64,000 nucleotides of DNA, from positions 168,630 through 232,629 of the forward strand of contig WVSM01000007.1 of the NCBI GenBank assembly GCA_015689645.1, read 5' to 3'. The position numbers and the translations under genes are program-made. The DNA is from Rhodobacterales bacterium HKCCE4037 (lineage in GTDB: Bacteria > Pseudomonadota > Alphaproteobacteria > Rhodobacterales > Rhodobacteraceae). The notes under the pieces are model-generated. The model searched no databases, was not told the origin of the DNA, and was given only the letters and a program-made list of their open reading frames with translations. Below, one piece after another: positions 43,850 to 51,775 of the stretch; the first letter of the stretch is position 1; every line of letters starts with the position of its first letter.

Positions 43850-44743
43850 ATGAGAGCAGAGATGAGCAGTATGACACAAAAACGCCCCACGCCCCGATTC
43901 CGTCTGGCGCTTGCGCTTGTGCCGCTGATGGCCCTCTCGGCCTGTGTCGGCGAGGACGGCGAATTCTTCGGCTCCCGCAACGCCGATGCCGACGGTCCCG
44001 CGCCGATCGGGGCGACGCGCCTTGTCGAACGCGACGTCGAGGCGCCCGAGGTGTTCGAGGAAACCGCCGAAGGCCTCTGGGATGGCCGCCCCTCGCTCGG
44101 CGGTGTCTGGGTTGCGCATCCCGACGTGGGCGACCCCGAGCGTGTCATCATCCGCAACGATGAAAACGGCCGCTTCGTGATCGGCGCGCTGTTCCGCCGC
44201 GAACGCGACCATCCCGGCCCGACCCTGCAGGTGTCCTCCGACGCCGCCGCCGCCCTGGGCATCCTGGCCGGGGATCCGACGCTGCTCAACGTGACCGCGC
44301 TCCGCCGCGAGGAAGTGGCGGAAGGTGCCGAAGGCGCGCCCGATGCGCTTGCACCGGGCGAAGACGTCGCCGCCTCGGCCGCGGCGGGCGAGATCACCGC
44401 GACCGCGCTCGACGGGCCCCAGGACATCGCCAGCGCCGCCGCAGCGGCCATCGACGCCGCCGCGCCCAGCCCGCAACCATCCGCCGCACGGACCCCGGCG
44501 GCCAGCGATCTCGACCGCGCCTATGTCCAGATCGGCATCTTCTCTGTGCAAGAAAACGCCACCAATACCGGGCAGGCCTTGCGCGGCGTCGGTCTAGAGC
44601 CCACAATCTATGACCAGTCGAGCAACGGTCGCCAGTTCTGGCGTGTTGTGGTCGGGCCCGCGACTTCCGCCGCCGACCGCGATGCGATCCTCGCGAACGT
44701 CAGGGAGCTCGGCTTCGACGATGCCTTTTTCGTAAGCCGATAG
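43850..44743 (+). CDS. SPOR-domain lipoprotein with RlpA-like (DPBB) middle part
   Basis: 297 aa. A lipoprotein signal ends in LMALSAC (Cys32). Residues 85-160 (VWVAHPDVG...RVIIRNDENGRFVIGALFRRE...QVSSDAAAALGI) match the double-psi beta-barrel layout of RlpA, whose equivalent reads RVTN..NGR.V.VRVNDRGPF with a closing LS..AA..LG. A Pro/Ala-rich linker follows, then a C-terminal SPOR domain (YVQIGIFSVQENATNTGQAL ... FWRVVVGPATSAADRDAILANVRELG). SPOR domains bind denuded septal glycan; RlpA is a lytic transglycosylase. The motif residues of RlpA catalysis are not clearly kept, so activity is uncertain. Directly upstream of a D,D-carboxypeptidase gene. Confidence 0.82.
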   Translation: MRAEMSSMTQKRPTPRFRLALALVPLMALSACVGEDGEFFGSRNADADGPAPIGATRLVERDVEAPEVFEETAEGLWDGRPSLGGVWVAHPDVGDPERVIIRNDENGRFVIGALFRRERDHPGPTLQVSSDAAAALGILAGDPTLLNVTALRREEVAEGAEGAPDALAPGEDVAASAAAGEITATALDGPQDIASAAAAAIDAAAPSPQPSAARTPAASDLDRAYVQIGIFSVQENATNTGQALRGVGLEPTIYDQSSNGRQFWRVVVGPATSAADRDAILANVRELGFDDAFFVSR

Positions 44744-44749
44744 GACGCC

Positions 44750-45964
44750 ATGCACATCGCAATTCTGACCAGACCCGCCGCGACCCTCCTCGCGGCGGTT
44801 CTGTTTCTGCTCACCGCCGTCAGCCAGCTTGCGGCGCAAGGATACGACACCGAGGCCCGCGCGGCCTATGTCTACGACCATGCCTCCGGCCAGGTCCTGC
44901 TGGAGCTGAACGCCGACGAGGCGCTGCCGCCCGCCTCCATGTCGAAGCTGATGACGCTTCTGATGACCTTCGAGGCCCTGCGCGACGGGCGCCTGACGCT
45001 CGACACCCGCGTGCCGGTCTCCGCCCACGCGATGAGCTTCGGCGGCTCCACCATGTTCCTCAACACCGAGGATCGGCCGACGATCGAGGAACTGATCCGC
45101 GGCGTGGTGATCGTCTCGGGCAACGACGCCGCCGTGGTGCTGGGTGAGGCGCTAAGCCCCGATGGCACGGAAGAAGGCTTCGCCGAGATGATGACCCAGC
45201 GCGCGCAGCAGCTCGGGATGAACAATTCCACCTTCCGCAACGCGTCCGGCTGGCCCGCCGACGGCCACCGCATGTCCATGCGCGACCTCGGCATCCTCGC
45301 CCGCCGCCTGATCGAGGAATTCCCGGAATATTACGGCTACTTCCAGGAAACCGAATTCGATTACGAGAACCGCTCTCCCGCGAACCGCTTCAACCGCAAC
45401 CCGCTTCTGGGCCTGGGGATCGGCGCCGATGGCCTGAAAACCGGCCACACGCAGGAGGCGGGCTACGGGCTGGTAGGCTCGGCCATGCAGGGCGACCGCC
45501 GCGTGACCTTCGTGCTGACCGGCCTGCCCTCGGCCGAGGCGCGGGCGGCGGAAGCCGAACGTGTCGTGACATGGGCCTTCCGCCAGTTCGTCATGCAGGA
45601 CATCGTGGAGCCGGGGATCGAGATCGCGCGCGCCCGCGTCTTCATGGGTGCGGAGGACAGCGTCGGCCTTGCGCCGGCGGAGGGGGTCCAGATGCTCGTC
45701 CCGGCGCTGCTGGACCCGGAAATCGAGGCGACCGTCACCTTCACCAGCCCCCTGCCCTCGCCTGTCGCTGCCGGTGACGTGGTGGGCGAACTGCACATCG
45801 TTCAGGGCGTGTTGGGCTTCGAGGCCCGCGTTCCTGTCGTGGCCATGTCCGACGTGGACCGCGGCGGCCCGATGGTCCGCCTGCGGACCGCCTGGGCCGA
45901 CGTCATGGGCCTCGTCGGGCGCGGAAGCGACGCGGAGGTCGTGTCGGAAGGCGCGTCTAACTGA
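44750..45964 (+). CDS. D-alanyl-D-alanine carboxypeptidase (PBP5/6 type, S11)
   Basis: 404 aa with a signal peptide (cleavage near residue 30). Penicillin-binding triads: Ser63-x-x-Lys66 in SMSK, Ser123-Gly-Asn in SGN, and Lys230-Thr-Gly in KTG. The C-terminal part (about 290-380) is the PBP5-type beta-rich domain. It removes the terminal D-Ala from peptidoglycan stem peptides. It follows the SPOR lipoprotein gene by 6 bp, forming a cell-wall operon, and is followed by strong hairpins. Confidence 0.95.
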   Translation: MHIAILTRPAATLLAAVLFLLTAVSQLAAQGYDTEARAAYVYDHASGQVLLELNADEALPPASMSKLMTLLMTFEALRDGRLTLDTRVPVSAHAMSFGGSTMFLNTEDRPTIEELIRGVVIVSGNDAAVVLGEALSPDGTEEGFAEMMTQRAQQLGMNNSTFRNASGWPADGHRMSMRDLGILARRLIEEFPEYYGYFQETEFDYENRSPANRFNRNPLLGLGIGADGLKTGHTQEAGYGLVGSAMQGDRRVTFVLTGLPSAEARAAEAERVVTWAFRQFVMQDIVEPGIEIARARVFMGAEDSVGLAPAEGVQMLVPALLDPEIEATVTFTSPLPSPVAAGDVVGELHIVQGVLGFEARVPVVAMSDVDRGGPMVRLRTAWADVMGLVGRGSDAEVVSEGASN

Positions 45965-46000
45965 ACCGGAGCACCCGGATCGGTCCCGGGGCGCTCCCGC

Positions 46001-46032
46001 CAGGGCGGCGATTGCAGGGCAATCGCGCCCTG
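46001..46032 (+). terminator. Strong hairpin after the carboxypeptidase gene
   Basis: CAGGGCG-CGATTGC pairs with GCAATCG-CGCCCTG, 14 bp with one bulged G and a 3-nt loop, 37 bp after the stop. No T-tract. A second hairpin, GCGCGCG-TTC-CGCGCGC, follows at 46042-46058. Confidence 0.6.
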
Positions 46033-46041
46033 TTGTGCGTG

Positions 46042-46058
46042 GCGCGCGTTCCGCGCGC
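46042..46058 (+). repeat. Second hairpin of the dacA-tmk gap
   Basis: Perfect 7-bp stem of alternating G and C with a TTC loop, 10 bp after the larger hairpin. Confidence 0.55.
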
Positions 46059-46132
46059 GGATGGCGCTTCGGATTGACGTGAGTGCCTGAGGCAGGCGGC
46101 CCGCAGTTTTGCATTTTCATGAAACAAAGATG

Positions 46133-46170
46133 GGCAGGGCGGAGCAACGGAGCCTGCGTCTTGCCCTGCC
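46133..46170 (+). repeat. Inverted repeat before tmk
   Basis: GGCAGGGC at 46133-46140 pairs with GCCCTGCC at 46163-46170 across a 22-nt loop, about 55 bp before the tmk start. It may form a leader hairpin. Confidence 0.45.
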
Positions 46171-46224
46171 GCGCCGGTCGTGCAAGGTCTGGCTTCCGAT
46201 GATGCAAGAGGATCAGGGCGTTCG

Positions 46225-46854
46225 ATGCCGCAGGCCAAGGGTCTATTCATCAGCCTCGAGGGGATCGACGGCTCGGGCAAATCCACGCAGGCGCGGCGGC
46301 TGGCCGACTGGCTGCGCGCGCGCGGGCGCGACGCCGTCCTGACGCGCGAGCCCGGCGGCGCGCCGGGGGCCGAGGAAATCCGTCGCCTGCTGGTGGAAGG
46401 CGACCCCGACCGCTGGAGCCCCGAGACCGAGATCCTGCTGTTCACCGCCGCGCGGCGCGACCACCTTGAGCGGACGATCCGGCCTGCGCTAGAGGCGGGG
46501 CGCGACGTGGTGACGGATCGCTTCGCGGATTCCACCCGGGTCTACCAGGGCGCGACGCGCGGTGACCTGCGCAGCCTTGTCGACCGCATCCATGCCGAGG
46601 CGATCGGCGTGGAGCCGGACCTAACCCTGGTGCTCGACATGGACCCGGAGGTGGCCCTGCAGCGCGGCCTGGCCCGGCAAAGCGGCGAGGACCGGTTCGA
46701 GGAGTTCGGCCTGCCCTTCCAGCAGAAGCTGCGCGCGGGCTTCCTCGCTCTGGCTGGGTACTATCCCGATCGTTGCGTCGTGATCGACGCGAGCCGTTCG
46801 CCGGACGAGATCGCCGAAGCCGTATCCGGAGCGGTGGCGCACCGACTGGGCTGA
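46225..46854 (+). CDS. tmk: Thymidylate kinase
   Basis: 209 aa from the ATG at 46225. P-loop GIDGSGKST near residue 12, then the DR motif in VVTDRFADSTRVYQG and the Lid segment RQSGEDRFEEFGLPFQQKLRAGF. It phosphorylates dTMP to dTDP for DNA synthesis. Start chosen because the family begins a few residues before the P-loop. First gene of tmk-holB-tatD-MBL, a run conserved in many alphaproteobacteria. Confidence 0.97.
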   Translation: MPQAKGLFISLEGIDGSGKSTQARRLADWLRARGRDAVLTREPGGAPGAEEIRRLLVEGDPDRWSPETEILLFTAARRDHLERTIRPALEAGRDVVTDRFADSTRVYQGATRGDLRSLVDRIHAEAIGVEPDLTLVLDMDPEVALQRGLARQSGEDRFEEFGLPFQQKLRAGFLALAGYYPDRCVVIDASRSPDEIAEAVSGAVAHRLG

Positions 46855-46905
46855 CCGTGCTGCTTTTCGCCTGCCCCTCGCGCGCGCCCGTGTTACATCC
46901 ACCCC

Positions 46906-48030
46906 ATGTCCGATGACCTGCCCCTCGAATCCGACCGCCTCGACGGAGCGCCGCACCCGCGCGAGACGGCGCGGCTGTTCGGCCATGCGGGGCCGGAGGC
47001 GGAGTTTCTTGCCGCGGCCTCCACCGGCCGCCTGCCCCATGGCTGGCTGCTGACCGGACCCAAGGGCATCGGCAAGGCCACCTTCGCTTGGCGCGCGGCG
47101 CGGTTCCTGCTGGCGACGCCTCCGCCGGGAGGCGACGACATGTTCGGTGCGCCGCCACCGCCCGAAAGCCTCGACATCGACCCGGAGCATCCCGTCGCCC
47201 GCCGCATGCTGGCGCTGAGCGAGCCGGGCCTGTTCCTGCTGCGCCGCCCGGTGGATGACAAGGACCCGAAGAAGCTCAAGACCGTGATCACCGTGGACGA
47301 GGTGCGCGGGCTCAAGGGGTTCTTCCACATGTCGGCCGGCGACCACCGGCGGGTGGTGATCGTGGATTCGGCCGACGAGATGAACCCGTCCGCCGCCAAC
47401 GCACTTCTGAAGGAGCTGGAGGAACCGCCCAGGGGCGCCGTCCTGTTCCTGATCTCGCACCGCCCCTCGGGCCTCTTGCCGACGATCCGCTCGCGCTGCC
47501 GCACCCTGCGGTTCAGCCCGCTCGAAGATGCCGATCTCGCCGCCGCGCTGATGCAGGCCGGGGCGGAACCGCCCGAGGGCGCGGCGCTGGCGACGCTGGC
47601 GCAAGGCTCCGTCGGGGCGGCGATCACGCTGGCCGAACAGGGCGGCCCGGCGCTTTACGCCGATATCGCCCGGCTGCTGGACAGCCTGCCCAACATGGAC
47701 CGTGCGCTGGCCCTGAAGCTGGCCGAGGCCACCGCCGGCAAGGCCAACGAGGCGCGCTTCGACCTGACGCTGTCGCTCTTGGAGACCGCGCTCTCCCGCG
47801 CCGCGCGCATGGGCGCCACCGGCCAGGCCCCGCCCGAGATCGTGCCGGGAGAGGCGCAAAGCCTCGCCCGCCTTGCCCCCACGCCAGCGAAAGCCCGCGA
47901 CTGGGCCAACCTCGCGCAATCCCTCACCGCCCGCGCACGGCGCGGCAAGGCGGTCAACCTTGACCCTGCCGCGCTCATCTTCGATATCTTCCTCGACCTG
48001 GACCGCACCGCGGCCCGCCTTGCCGCATAG
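46906..48030 (+). CDS. holB: DNA polymerase III subunit delta'
   Basis: 374 aa. Clamp-loader AAA features: LLTGPKGIGKATFAWRAARFLL (Walker A), VDEVRGLKGFFH, DSADEMNPSAANALLKELEEPP (Walker B region) and the SRC motif SRCRTL. Residues after about 215 form the clamp-loader collar. Part of the complex that loads the sliding clamp. 51 bp after tmk and 6 bp before tatD. Confidence 0.95.
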   Translation: MSDDLPLESDRLDGAPHPRETARLFGHAGPEAEFLAAASTGRLPHGWLLTGPKGIGKATFAWRAARFLLATPPPGGDDMFGAPPPPESLDIDPEHPVARRMLALSEPGLFLLRRPVDDKDPKKLKTVITVDEVRGLKGFFHMSAGDHRRVVIVDSADEMNPSAANALLKELEEPPRGAVLFLISHRPSGLLPTIRSRCRTLRFSPLEDADLAAALMQAGAEPPEGAALATLAQGSVGAAITLAEQGGPALYADIARLLDSLPNMDRALALKLAEATAGKANEARFDLTLSLLETALSRAARMGATGQAPPEIVPGEAQSLARLAPTPAKARDWANLAQSLTARARRGKAVNLDPAALIFDIFLDLDRTAARLAA

Positions 48031-48036
48031 AGCTTC

Positions 48037-48840
48037 ATGACCCAGCCACAGATCGTCGACAGCCATTGCCACCTCGATTTCGAGGGCCTCGTGGAAGAGG
48101 TGCCCGACGTCATCGACCGCGCCGTCGCGGCGGGCGTGACGCGCATGGTCACGATCTGTACGCGGCTGCAGAACGCGCCGAATGTCCAGGCCATCGCCGA
48201 GGCGCACGACCCGGTGTTCTGGGCCGCCGGCACCCACCCGATGCGCGCGGGCGAAGAGCCTCTGATCGCCGTCGAGACGCTGGAAACCCTCGCCCGACAC
48301 CCGAAATTCGTCGGCATCGGCGAGACCGGGCTCGACTACCACTACACCGCGGAGACCAAGGCCATCCAACAGGACAGCCTCCGCATCCATATCGAAGCCG
48401 CGCGCCGCACCGGCCTGCCGCTCATAATCCACGCACGCGACGCCGATGACGACATGGCCCGCATCCTGACCGAGGAACACCGCGCCGGCGCCTATTCCTG
48501 CGTCATGCATTGCTTCTCCAGCTCCGCCGCGCTGGCCGAAGCCGCCCTCGATCTCGGCTTCTACCTGTCGATGTCCGGCATCGCCGCCTTCCCGAAATCG
48601 CAGGCGCTGCGCGATATCTTCGCCAGCGCGCCCATCGACCGCATCCTCGTGGAAACCGACAGCCCCTACCTCGCGCCCCCGCCCCATCGCGGCAAGCGCA
48701 ACGAGCCCGCCTTCACCGCCCATACCGCCCGCGTCGGCGCCGAGGTGTTCGACCTCAGCTACGAGGATTTTGCCGCCCAGACCTCCGCCAATTTCGACCG
48801 GCTGTTCTGGAAAGCCGCGGACTACAGGGACGCCGCCTGA
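48037..48840 (+). CDS. tatD: TatD-family metal-dependent hydrolase
   Basis: 267 aa TIM-barrel hydrolase. Metal ligands are visible in IVDSHCHLDF (HxH), IGETGLDYHY (Glu), LIIHARDAD (His), CVMHCFSSS (His) and VETDSPYLAPPPHRGKRNEP (Asp). Members are 3'-5' exonucleases or deoxyribonucleases. It sits between holB and the MBL gene, without gaps. Confidence 0.94.
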   Translation: MTQPQIVDSHCHLDFEGLVEEVPDVIDRAVAAGVTRMVTICTRLQNAPNVQAIAEAHDPVFWAAGTHPMRAGEEPLIAVETLETLARHPKFVGIGETGLDYHYTAETKAIQQDSLRIHIEAARRTGLPLIIHARDADDDMARILTEEHRAGAYSCVMHCFSSSAALAEAALDLGFYLSMSGIAAFPKSQALRDIFASAPIDRILVETDSPYLAPPPHRGKRNEPAFTAHTARVGAEVFDLSYEDFAAQTSANFDRLFWKAADYRDAA

Positions 48841-49638
48841 ATGGCCGAGCTGCGCTTCACTATCCTTGGCTGTGGCTCCTCCGGCGGTGTGCCGCGCCTT
48901 GGCGGACATTGGGGCGATTGCGACCCCGACAACCCGAAGAACACGCGCCGCCGCTGTTCCCTGCTGGTCGAGCGGGTGGCCGACGCGGGCACCACCACCG
49001 TCCTGATCGACACCTCCCCCGACCTGCGCGCGCAGCTTCTGGGCACCGGCACCGGGCGGCTCGACGCGGTGATCTATACCCATTCCCATGCCGACCACGT
49101 CCATGGCCTCGACGACCTGCGGATGATCGTCTTCAACATGCGCGCGCGCCTGCCGGTCTATGCCGATGGGGCCACGACCAACGACCTGCTGAACCGCTTC
49201 GGCTATGCCTTCGTGCAACCGCCCGGCTCCGCCTATCCGCCGATCCTCGACATCAACGGGATCGACGGCGACGTGGTGATCGACGGCCCCGGCGGCGCGA
49301 TCACCTTCACGCCGTTCGAAGTCATCCACGGCAATATCGACGCGCTCGGCTTCCGCGTGGGCGACGTGGCCTACCTGCCCGACGTCTCGGACATCCCCGA
49401 GGCCACGTGGCCGGTGCTCGAAGGCCTCGACACCTGGATACTCGACGCGCTCCGCCGCGACCCGCACCCCAGCCACTCGCACCTCGCGAACTCGCTGGAA
49501 TGGATCGAACGCGCCGCCCCGAGGCGCGCGGTGCTGACCAACATGCACATCGACCTCGATTACGAGACGGTGGCGGCAGAGACGCCCGACCACGTGACGC
49601 CGGCCTACGACGGGATGTGCATCACGGTCGCTGATTGA
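48841..49638 (+). CDS. MBL-fold metallo-hydrolase (PhnP-like)
   Basis: 265 aa starting right after the tatD stop. N-terminal LGCGSSGGVPRLGGHWGDCDP and the zinc motif THSHADHVHGLDDL with later HID and DVSDIPE metal-site segments are typical of the PhnP/ElaC-like group. PhnP cleaves cyclic phosphodiesters; related alphaproteobacterial proteins are of unknown substrate. No other phosphonate genes adjoin, so a general phosphodiesterase role is more likely. Confidence 0.9.
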   Translation: MAELRFTILGCGSSGGVPRLGGHWGDCDPDNPKNTRRRCSLLVERVADAGTTTVLIDTSPDLRAQLLGTGTGRLDAVIYTHSHADHVHGLDDLRMIVFNMRARLPVYADGATTNDLLNRFGYAFVQPPGSAYPPILDINGIDGDVVIDGPGGAITFTPFEVIHGNIDALGFRVGDVAYLPDVSDIPEATWPVLEGLDTWILDALRRDPHPSHSHLANSLEWIERAAPRRAVLTNMHIDLDYETVAAETPDHVTPAYDGMCITVAD

Positions 49639-49718
49639 GGGCACATCCCCCCAAACGCATGGCACCCTTGCAATCCCCCTGCATTCCCTTCGCCCCGCCA
49701 ACGCGTTAAGCCGCTGAC

Positions 49719-50645
49719 ATGCTCGATCTTCTCGCCATCGTCCTGCCCGTCTTCCTTGTCGTGGGTGCGGGCTATGCCGCCGTCTGGCGCGGCCTGTTCA
49801 AGGACAGCGCCGTCGACGGGCTGATGATCTTCACCCAGAAATTCGCGATCCCCTGCCTGCTGTTTTCGGCCATCGCCACCATCGACCTCGACGTGGTGTT
49901 CGATCTGCGCATCCTGATCTCGTTCTATACCGGCTCGACCCTCTGTTTCTTCGCCGGGATGTTCGGCGCACGGCTGATCTTCGGACGCCCCTGGACCGAC
50001 AGCGTCGCCATCGGCTTCTCGGCGCTTTTCGCCAACACCGTGCTTCTGGGCCTGCCGATTTCGGAACGCGCCTACGGGGCCGACGCGCTTGGGCCGAACT
50101 TCACGATCATCGCTTTCCATGCCCCCTTCTGCTACCTGCTCGGCATCACCACGATGGAGATTGTCCGGGCCGAGACGCGCGGCCCGAAACTGGCCGGAAC
50201 GGTCGCCAAGGCGATGTTCCAGAACGCCCTGATGATCGGCATCATGCTCGGCTTCGCGGTGAACTTCAGCGGCGTTCCGATCCCGGGTGTGCTGCGCGAG
50301 GCGCTCGACTTGATGATCCGCGCCGCCCTGCCTGCTGCTCTCTTCGGGCTCGGCGGCGTGCTCTACCGCTACAAGCCCGAGGGTGACGTGGGCGTTGTCA
50401 TCATGGTTTGCGTCCTGTCGCTGATCCTGCACCCGGCAGTGGCCTTCGGCCTGGGCACAGGCTTCGGCCTCAGCCAGATGCAGTTGCAATCGGCGGTTGT
50501 AACTGCGGCCATGGCCCCCGGCGTGAACACCTACATCTTCGCCGACATGTACGGCTGCGCCCGGCGCGTGGCGGCAACCTCGCTTCTGGTCGGAACGGCG
50601 CTGACGGTGCTGACGGCGGCGGCCTGGATCGCGGTGCTGGGGTAG
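49719..50645 (+). CDS. AEC-family transporter
   Basis: 308 aa with about ten membrane segments in two repeats: LPVFLVVGAGYAAVWRG, KFAIPCLLFSAI in the first half and LPAALFGLGGVLYRYK, AVVTAAMAPGVNTYIFADMYG in the second. The auxin efflux carrier family exports or imports organic anions such as malate or malonate. Single gene, 80 bp after the MBL gene; substrate unknown. Confidence 0.9.
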   Translation: MLDLLAIVLPVFLVVGAGYAAVWRGLFKDSAVDGLMIFTQKFAIPCLLFSAIATIDLDVVFDLRILISFYTGSTLCFFAGMFGARLIFGRPWTDSVAIGFSALFANTVLLGLPISERAYGADALGPNFTIIAFHAPFCYLLGITTMEIVRAETRGPKLAGTVAKAMFQNALMIGIMLGFAVNFSGVPIPGVLREALDLMIRAALPAALFGLGGVLYRYKPEGDVGVVIMVCVLSLILHPAVAFGLGTGFGLSQMQLQSAVVTAAMAPGVNTYIFADMYGCARRVAATSLLVGTALTVLTAAAWIAVLG

Positions 50646-50687
50646 CCGGCCGGCAGCCCTGTCCGGGTGCCGCGCGGCGATCCCGGG

Positions 50688-51461
50688 CTATGCGGTCACG
50701 GAGACTGTCTGCTCCATCAGCGTGGTCGATCCGAAAACGCTGAGAAACGCGACACCCGCGGCGTCCGGCCCAACACCGATCCGCGCGATCGTGTCGGCCG
50801 GTGCCATGCCCGTGGCATCGACCAGATGCCACGTTCCGTCGAGATAAACTTCGGCCACGGCATGAAAGTCCGGCGGCGTCACACCGGGGGCGTAGACGCT
50901 CGCGAACCTGGCCGGGATGGCCGATGCGCGCGCGAGCGCGATCATGACGTGCGCATAATCGCGGCAGACGCCCTCGCGTTGGACGAAGCTTTCCAGCGCC
51001 GTTGTCTGAGAGTCGCTTGAACCGGGGACATAGCTGAAGGCGTTGTTGATCCAGTCGCGCATTGCGACAATCCTGGCTCCCCCTTGGCAGTCTCCGAATT
51101 CCGCCTCCACGAAGGAGTGGAACCGGTCGGACGGGCAATATCTCGACGGCATCAGGTAGCGAACGGCGTCCCCCGGCAGCAGGTGGGGTGGCACGGCGGC
51201 CAACGCCCCGACATCAAGCACCGGTCGGTCGATGACCACACGCGCGGCGTAATCACAGGAAAATTCGCCATCCGCCCGCAGCCAGGTGCGCTCGCCAAGT
51301 CCATCGTCCGCCGCAACCCGAGCCAGGTGATCCACTTCGGACGTGTCGAGTTTTGACGATTGCAGCCTCTGGTCGGCCAGGTCGGCGACCTCGATCTGCA
51401 GCAGCATGTCCGTCGGACCGGACAATTGGTATTTCAGGTGAACATTGACTTCGAGTTCCAT
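50688..51461 (-). CDS. Transglutaminase-like cysteine protease/peptidase
   Basis: 257 aa from the ATG at 51461 (MELEVNVHLKYQL). An N-terminal beta-rich domain precedes the transglutaminase core: catalytic Cys in REGVCRDYAHVMIALARA, His in FHAVAEVYLDGTW and Asp in LVDATG. Related bacterial proteins act as proteases or amidases of unknown target. The frame continues upstream without similarity. It lies alone, convergent with the AEC gene and downstream of the hairpin array that ends the ABC operon. Confidence 0.88.
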   Translation of the reverse strand: MELEVNVHLKYQLSGPTDMLLQIEVADLADQRLQSSKLDTSEVDHLARVAADDGLGERTWLRADGEFSCDYAARVVIDRPVLDVGALAAVPPHLLPGDAVRYLMPSRYCPSDRFHSFVEAEFGDCQGGARIVAMRDWINNAFSYVPGSSDSQTTALESFVQREGVCRDYAHVMIALARASAIPARFASVYAPGVTPPDFHAVAEVYLDGTWHLVDATGMAPADTIARIGVGPDAAGVAFLSVFGSTTLMEQTVSVTA

Positions 51462-51694
51462 CAAGGCCGTCCAAGCGAGAGAATTATGTGACGCTGACGA
51501 GACCTCGACCGCTGATGCCGCTCGCTGCATTGGTGAACCTGTGAAGCGGTCATCGGTTCCGCCGCCCTCGAAGGAAAGGTCCACGCCCCTGAACGCACAT
51601 TCATAAGGTTTCATCCCGGCGCAGAGGGAAGCGGGCGTCACCCGTCTGACAGTCGCGCCGTCAAAGACAGGCGTGGCGGGTTAAGATTGGGTTA

Positions 51695-51720
51695 ACAGGA
51701 AACGGAAAACCGTTTCCTGT
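51695..51720 (-). terminator. Third hairpin after the ABC operon
   Basis: ACAGGAAACGG pairs perfectly with CCGTTTCCTGT (11 bp, 4-nt loop) at 51695-51705 and 51710-51720. No T-tract. It is the last of three hairpins after the permease stop and probably ends the ABC transcript. Confidence 0.6.
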
Positions 51721-51736
51721 CAGTTACATGGCCTAT

Positions 51737-51754
51737 GTGTGCAAGCTTGCACAC
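51737..51754. repeat. Perfect 18-bp palindrome GTGTGCAAGCTTGCACAC
   Basis: It lies 5 bp after the permease stop on the minus strand, between two other hairpins. Its TGTGCA...TGCACA ends equal those of the TraR/lux-type box (TGTGCAGATCTGCACA); only the central four bases differ. It could be a terminator element or a regulator-binding site. Confidence 0.6.
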
Positions 51755-51755
51755 C

Positions 51756-51775
51756 GCCTCAGCTCGGGCTGAGGC
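51756..51775 (-). terminator. First hairpin, spanning the permease stop codon
   Basis: GCCTCAGC pairs with GCTGAGGC (8 bp, TCGG loop) and includes the stop codon at 51759-51761. Confidence 0.5.

Noticed and set aside
46621..49701. A very long open frame (over 1000 codons) on the minus strand opposite tmk, holB, tatD and the MBL gene
   Set aside because: It is antisense to four well-recognised genes and has Arg/Gly/Val/His-rich composition typical of frames opposite G+C-rich coding DNA; no domain is visible.
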